Source: Clostridia bacterium
GTDB lineage: Bacteria > Bacillota > Clostridia > TANB77 > CAG-508
Direction of reading: 5' to 3'
Length of the DNA stretch: 56,126 nucleotides
Assembly (NCBI GenBank): GCA_022798895.1
Contig: JAAWNJ010000004.1
Span: 1 to 56,126 of the forward strand
Numbering within the stretch: the first letter of the stretch is position 1; every line of letters starts with the position of its first letter. Below are positions 52,780 to 56,126 of this stretch, one piece after another. Below the pieces are notes generated by a model. The model made no database searches, was not told where the DNA came from, and worked only from the letters and a program-made list of their open reading frames with translations. The translations under genes and the position numbers were made by a program.

Positions 52780-53607
52780 ATGGGAACAAAAAGATTCAAA
52801 CCCTACACACCTTCAAGAAGAAACATGACAGTTTCTACATTTGAAGAAATCACAAAAAAAGAACCAGAAAAATCTCTACTAGCAACTAAAAAGAAAAATG
52901 CAGGTAGAAACTCATACGGAAGAATAACAGTAAGACACCAAGGTGGTGGAAATAGACAAAAATATAGAATTATTGATTTCAAGAGAAATAAAGTAGATAT
53001 GCCAGCAACAGTTATTGGTATCGAATACGATCCAAACAGAAGTGCAAACATCGCATTAATTCAATATGAAGATGGAGAAAAGGCATACATTTTAGCACCA
53101 GTAGGATTAAAAGATGGTGATAAAGTAGTATCAGGAGAAAAAGCAGATATTAAACCAGGAAACTGCATGAAAATTGAAAGTATTCCAGTAGGTACTATGA
53201 TTCACAATATCGAATTAAATCCAGGTCAAGGTGGAAAAATGGTTAGAGCAGCTGGGCAAGAAGCTCAATTAATGGCTAAAGAAGGAAAATATGCACATGT
53301 GAGATTACCTTCTGGCGAAATGAGATTAGTTATGGCTGTTTGTAAAGCTACTATTGGTACTGTTGGAAATGCAGACCATGAAAACATTAAAATTGGTAAA
53401 GCAGGAAGAACAAGACATATGGGAATTAGACCAACTGTAAGAGGTTCTGTAATGAACCCAGTAGATCACCCTCATGGTGGTGGTGAAGGTAAAGCACCAG
53501 TTGGACACGCAGGACCAATGACTCCTTGGGGCAAACCAGCACTAGGATACAAGACAAGAAAGAACCATAAACAAAGCGATAAGCTAATAACAAAAAGAAG
53601 AAAATAA
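52780..53607 (+). CDS. rplB: 50S ribosomal protein L2
   Basis: [26 protein letters not shown]; start at 52780 rather than 52729. Confidence 0.95.
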   Translation: MGTKRFKPYTPSRRNMTVSTFEEITKKEPEKSLLATKKKNAGRNSYGRITVRHQGGGNRQKYRIIDFKRNKVDMPATVIGIEYDPNRSANIALIQYEDGEKAYILAPVGLKDGDKVVSGEKADIKPGNCMKIESIPVGTMIHNIELNPGQGGKMVRAAGQEAQLMAKEGKYAHVRLPSGEMRLVMAVCKATIGTVGNADHENIKIGKAGRTRHMGIRPTVRGSVMNPVDHPHGGGEGKAPVGHAGPMTPWGKPALGYKTRKNHKQSDKLITKRRK

Positions 53608-53627
53608 AAAATGAAAAGAGGAGAAAG

Positions 53628-53682
53628 TTAAGTCAGCTGTGCGAAGCAAGCTACAGATGACTTATACAACGAAAAGTTGAAA
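53628..53682. repeat. Intergenic repeat family A, partial copy 5 (rplB-rpsS)
   Basis: AAGTCAGCTGTGCGAAGCAAGCTACAGATGACTTA; compensatory change in stem. Confidence 0.7.
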
Positions 53683-53699
53683 AGAAGGAGGAAAGATTA

Positions 53700-53978
53700 A
53701 TGTCAAGATCAGAGAAAAAGCCACCATTTGTTGCACCAGAATTATTAAAGAGAATTGATGCAATGAATGCAAATGGAAACAAAGAAGTAATTAAAACATG
53801 GTCAAGAGCATCTACAATCTATCCACAAATGGTTGGACACACAATCGCTGTTCATGATGGTAGAAAACATGTACCAGTTTATATCACAGAAGAAATGATA
53901 GGACATAAATTAGGTGAATTTGCACCAACAAGAACTTTTAAAGGACATTCAGGAGACAAGACAACCACCGCTAAATAG
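53700..53978 (+). CDS. rpsS: 30S ribosomal protein S19
   Basis: [22 protein letters not shown]...[15 protein letters not shown]. Confidence 0.96.
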   Translation: MSRSEKKPPFVAPELLKRIDAMNANGNKEVIKTWSRASTIYPQMVGHTIAVHDGRKHVPVYITEEMIGHKLGEFAPTRTFKGHSGDKTTTAK

Positions 53979-53984
53979 GATAAA

Positions 53985-54045
53985 AGTTGACGGGGACATA
54001 TCTTGTCCCTAGAGAGATGACAAAGGGGAAAGATGTGTCCCCAAC
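53985..54045. repeat. REP-like GGGGACA element (rpsS-rplV)
   Basis: ACGGGGACATATCTTGTCCC...GATGTGTCCCCAAC. Confidence 0.65.
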
Positions 54046-54077
54046 AAGAACTCAAAAAAGTAGAGGAGGAAGGAAAG

Positions 54078-54431
54078 ATGGAGGAAGTTATCATTCCAAC
54101 AGCAGAAGCAACTCTAAGATATGCTAGAATTTCAAGCAGAAAAGTAAAAATTGTAGCAGATTTAATTAGAGGAAAAGATATTGATGAAGCTTTAGCAATT
54201 GCAAAATATGCTCCAAAAGCATCAAGTGAAATTATAGAGAAATTATTAAAATCAGCAATTGCCAATGCTGAAAACAATCATCATATGGCACATGAAAAAC
54301 TATATGTTGCAGAAATTTATGCAAATCAAGGTCCAACTCTAAAAAGAATTAGACCAGCTGCAAAAGGTAGTGCAGTAAGAATTAGAAAAAGAACAAGCCA
54401 TATTACAATCGTGTTAAAAGAGAGAGATTAA
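54078..54431 (+). CDS. rplV: 50S ribosomal protein L22
   Basis: [29 protein letters not shown]; start ATG at 54078. Confidence 0.95.
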   Translation: MEEVIIPTAEATLRYARISSRKVKIVADLIRGKDIDEALAIAKYAPKASSEIIEKLLKSAIANAENNHHMAHEKLYVAEIYANQGPTLKRIRPAAKGSAVRIRKRTSHITIVLKERD

Positions 54432-54450
54432 GAAAGGAGGACTTAACAAA

Positions 54451-55113
54451 ATGGGACAAAAAGTAGATCCTAACGGATTAAGAGTAGGTGTCATTAAAGA
54501 GTGGAATTCTAAATGGTATGCAGATAAGAAAAATTTTGCAGATTACTTAGTAGAAGACCACAAAATCCGTGAATATGTTAAGAAAAAATTATATGTTGCA
54601 GGAATTTCAAAAATTGAAATTGAAAGAACTGCTAAGTTCGTAAGAGTAAATGTATATACAGCAAAACCAGGTTTAGTAATTGGTAAAGGTGGAAATCTTG
54701 CAGAAGTATTAAAAGCTGAACTTGAAAAAATGATTGGAAAAACAGTAAACTTAAATATTACTGAAGTAAAGAACATTGATGTAGATGCACAATTAGTTGC
54801 TGAAAACATTGCAGGACAACTAGAAAGAAGAATTTCTTTTAGAAGAGCTATGAAACAATGTATGCAAAAAACTATGAAGGCAGGTGCTTTAGGAATTAAA
54901 ACTGCTGTATCTGGAAGATTAGGTGGAGCAGATATGGCAAGAACTGAGTTCTATAAAGAAGGTACCATTCCACTTCAAACTTTAAGAGCAGATATCGAAT
55001 ATGGATTTGCAGAAGCAGATACCACATATGGAAAAATCGGTGTTAAAGTTTGGATTTATAAAGGAGAAGTTCTTCCAACTAAGAAGAAAGTAGTGGAAGG
55101 AGGAGACAAATAA
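54451..55113 (+). CDS. rpsC: 30S ribosomal protein S3
   Basis: [33 protein letters not shown]. Confidence 0.97.
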   Translation: MGQKVDPNGLRVGVIKEWNSKWYADKKNFADYLVEDHKIREYVKKKLYVAGISKIEIERTAKFVRVNVYTAKPGLVIGKGGNLAEVLKAELEKMIGKTVNLNITEVKNIDVDAQLVAENIAGQLERRISFRRAMKQCMQKTMKAGALGIKTAVSGRLGGADMARTEFYKEGTIPLQTLRADIEYGFAEADTTYGKIGVKVWIYKGEVLPTKKKVVEGGDK

Positions 55114-55559
55114 TGCCATTAATGCCAAAAAGAACAAAATATAGAAAATTACAAAAAGGTAGAGTAAGAGGAAAAGCAACAAGAGGAAATAAAGTATCTG
55201 ATGGAGAATTCGGATTACAAGCTGGGGAGATTGGTTTGATTACATCTAACCAAATAGAAGCAGCCCGTGTTGCTATGACTCGTTACATTAAAAGAGGTGG
55301 AAAGGTTTGGATTAAAATCTTCCCAGACAAACCAATGACTGCAAAACCTATTGGTACTCGTATGGGTAAAGGTAAAGGTGCAGTAGAATATTGGGTAGCA
55401 GCTGTTAAACCAGGAAGAGTAATGTTTGAGATTGCAGGTGTTCCAGAAGAAACTGCAAGAGAAGCATTAAGATTAGCTGGAAACAAGTTATCTATTAAAT
55501 GTAAGTTTGTCAAAAGAGAAACTGCAAGCGAGGTAGGTGATAGTGATGAAGATAAATAA
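55113..55559 (+). CDS. rplP: 50S ribosomal protein L16
   Basis: [37 protein letters not shown]. Confidence 0.97.
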   Translation: MPLMPKRTKYRKLQKGRVRGKATRGNKVSDGEFGLQAGEIGLITSNQIEAARVAMTRYIKRGGKVWIKIFPDKPMTAKPIGTRMGKGKGAVEYWVAAVKPGRVMFEIAGVPEETAREALRLAGNKLSIKCKFVKRETASEVGDSDEDK

Positions 55560-55746
55560 AATCAAAGAAATGTCTTCACCAGATCTAGAAAAAGAATTAG
55601 GAGAACTAAAAAATGAATTGTTTAAACTAAGATTTAGTTTAGCAACAAATGGATTAGATAATCCTATGAAAATTAAAGAAGTGAAGAAAGATATAGCAAG
55701 AATTAAAACAGTTCTTAAAGAAAGAGAGTTGACTGAAAACAAGTAG
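55546..55746 (+). CDS. rpmC: 50S ribosomal protein L29
   Basis: [30 protein letters not shown]. Confidence 0.95.
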   Translation: MKINKIKEMSSPDLEKELGELKNELFKLRFSLATNGLDNPMKIKEVKKDIARIKTVLKERELTENK

Positions 55747-55748
55747 TG

Positions 55749-55835
55749 AAACCCGGTGAGGACACGCAATAAGTTACCCTGCGGGGACACATCCTAACAT
55801 CATGGAAGAGACCATAGGGAAGAATGTGTCTACGA
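55749..55835. repeat. REP-like GGGGACACA element (rpmC-rpsQ)
   Basis: GAGGACACGCAATAAGTTACCCTGCGGGGACACATCC...GAATGTGTC. Confidence 0.5.
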
Positions 55836-55860
55836 TAGAGAATTTAGAAAGGAGCAAATT

Positions 55861-56124
55861 ATGGAAGAAAGAAATCTTCGTAAAACCATGATTGGTACTG
55901 TTGTTTCTGACAAAATGGATAAAACAGTAGTTGTTGCTGTTAAAACTAGTGAAATGAACAAAATGTATGGAAAAATTGAAAAGAAAACATACAAATTAAA
56001 AGCTCATGATGAAAACAATTCATGCCAAACAGGTGATAAAGTAAAAGTAATGGAAACAAGACCACTTTCTAAAGATAAGAGATGGAGAGTAGTTGAAGTT
56101 TTAGAAAAGGCAGTAATAAAATAA
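55861..56124 (+). CDS. rpsQ: 30S ribosomal protein S17
   Basis: [36 protein letters not shown]. Confidence 0.96.
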   Translation: MEERNLRKTMIGTVVSDKMDKTVVVAVKTSEMNKMYGKIEKKTYKLKAHDENNSCQTGDKVKVMETRPLSKDKRWRVVEVLEKAVIK

Positions 56125-56126
56125 AA

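Noticed and set aside
54033-54077. N-terminal extension of rplV ([15 protein letters not shown])
   Set aside because: Derived from the REP-like element; conserved start is ATG 54078

Overview
The window is a low-GC Firmicutes/Clostridia chromosome segment from a probable spore-former (spoVM, spoVAC/AD/AE, spoIVB and spoVG all recognisable). It contains, in order: the pknB C-terminus, rpe, a HipA/CtkA-like kinase, a bactofilin-like gene, nth, spoVM, rpmB, tcdA, ruvA, rarA, an SPFH/NfeD pair, a RelE-type toxin-antitoxin pair, a T-box with pheST, arginase, cdaA, a spoVA operon, a GH18 protein, greA, deoD, pyrG, CIRCE-groESL, mtaB, a ~14 kb Tad/Flp-type cluster ending in spoIVB and a transglutaminase, murC, spoVG, and the S10 ribosomal protein operon to rpsQ.

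Main finding: five genes (spoVAD, a tadA-like ATPase, a tadB-like membrane protein, a pilin-like MENASKA protein, spoIVB) are each broken by one extra C. In all five the disrupted position is an in-frame CGG codon. Skipping one base (CGG to GGN, Gly) restores the conserved protein, including the Walker A motif GEQGCGKTT. Reading by eye, CGG is otherwise nearly absent in frame from the native genes; I found it in one small membrane ORF and in two GC-rich alien-looking ORFs. This suggests +1 recoding at an unassigned or rare CGG codon, concentrated in sporulation and Tad genes. A systematic sequence error or pseudogenisation must still be excluded.

Other points: two families of intergenic palindromic repeats (one with compensatory changes) sit inside essential operons; a groEL-mimicking leader mini-ORF; a covarying CIRCE variant; a free-standing MutS domain-I-like protein; unlisted microproteins; and two GC-rich orphan genes with look-alike promoters.
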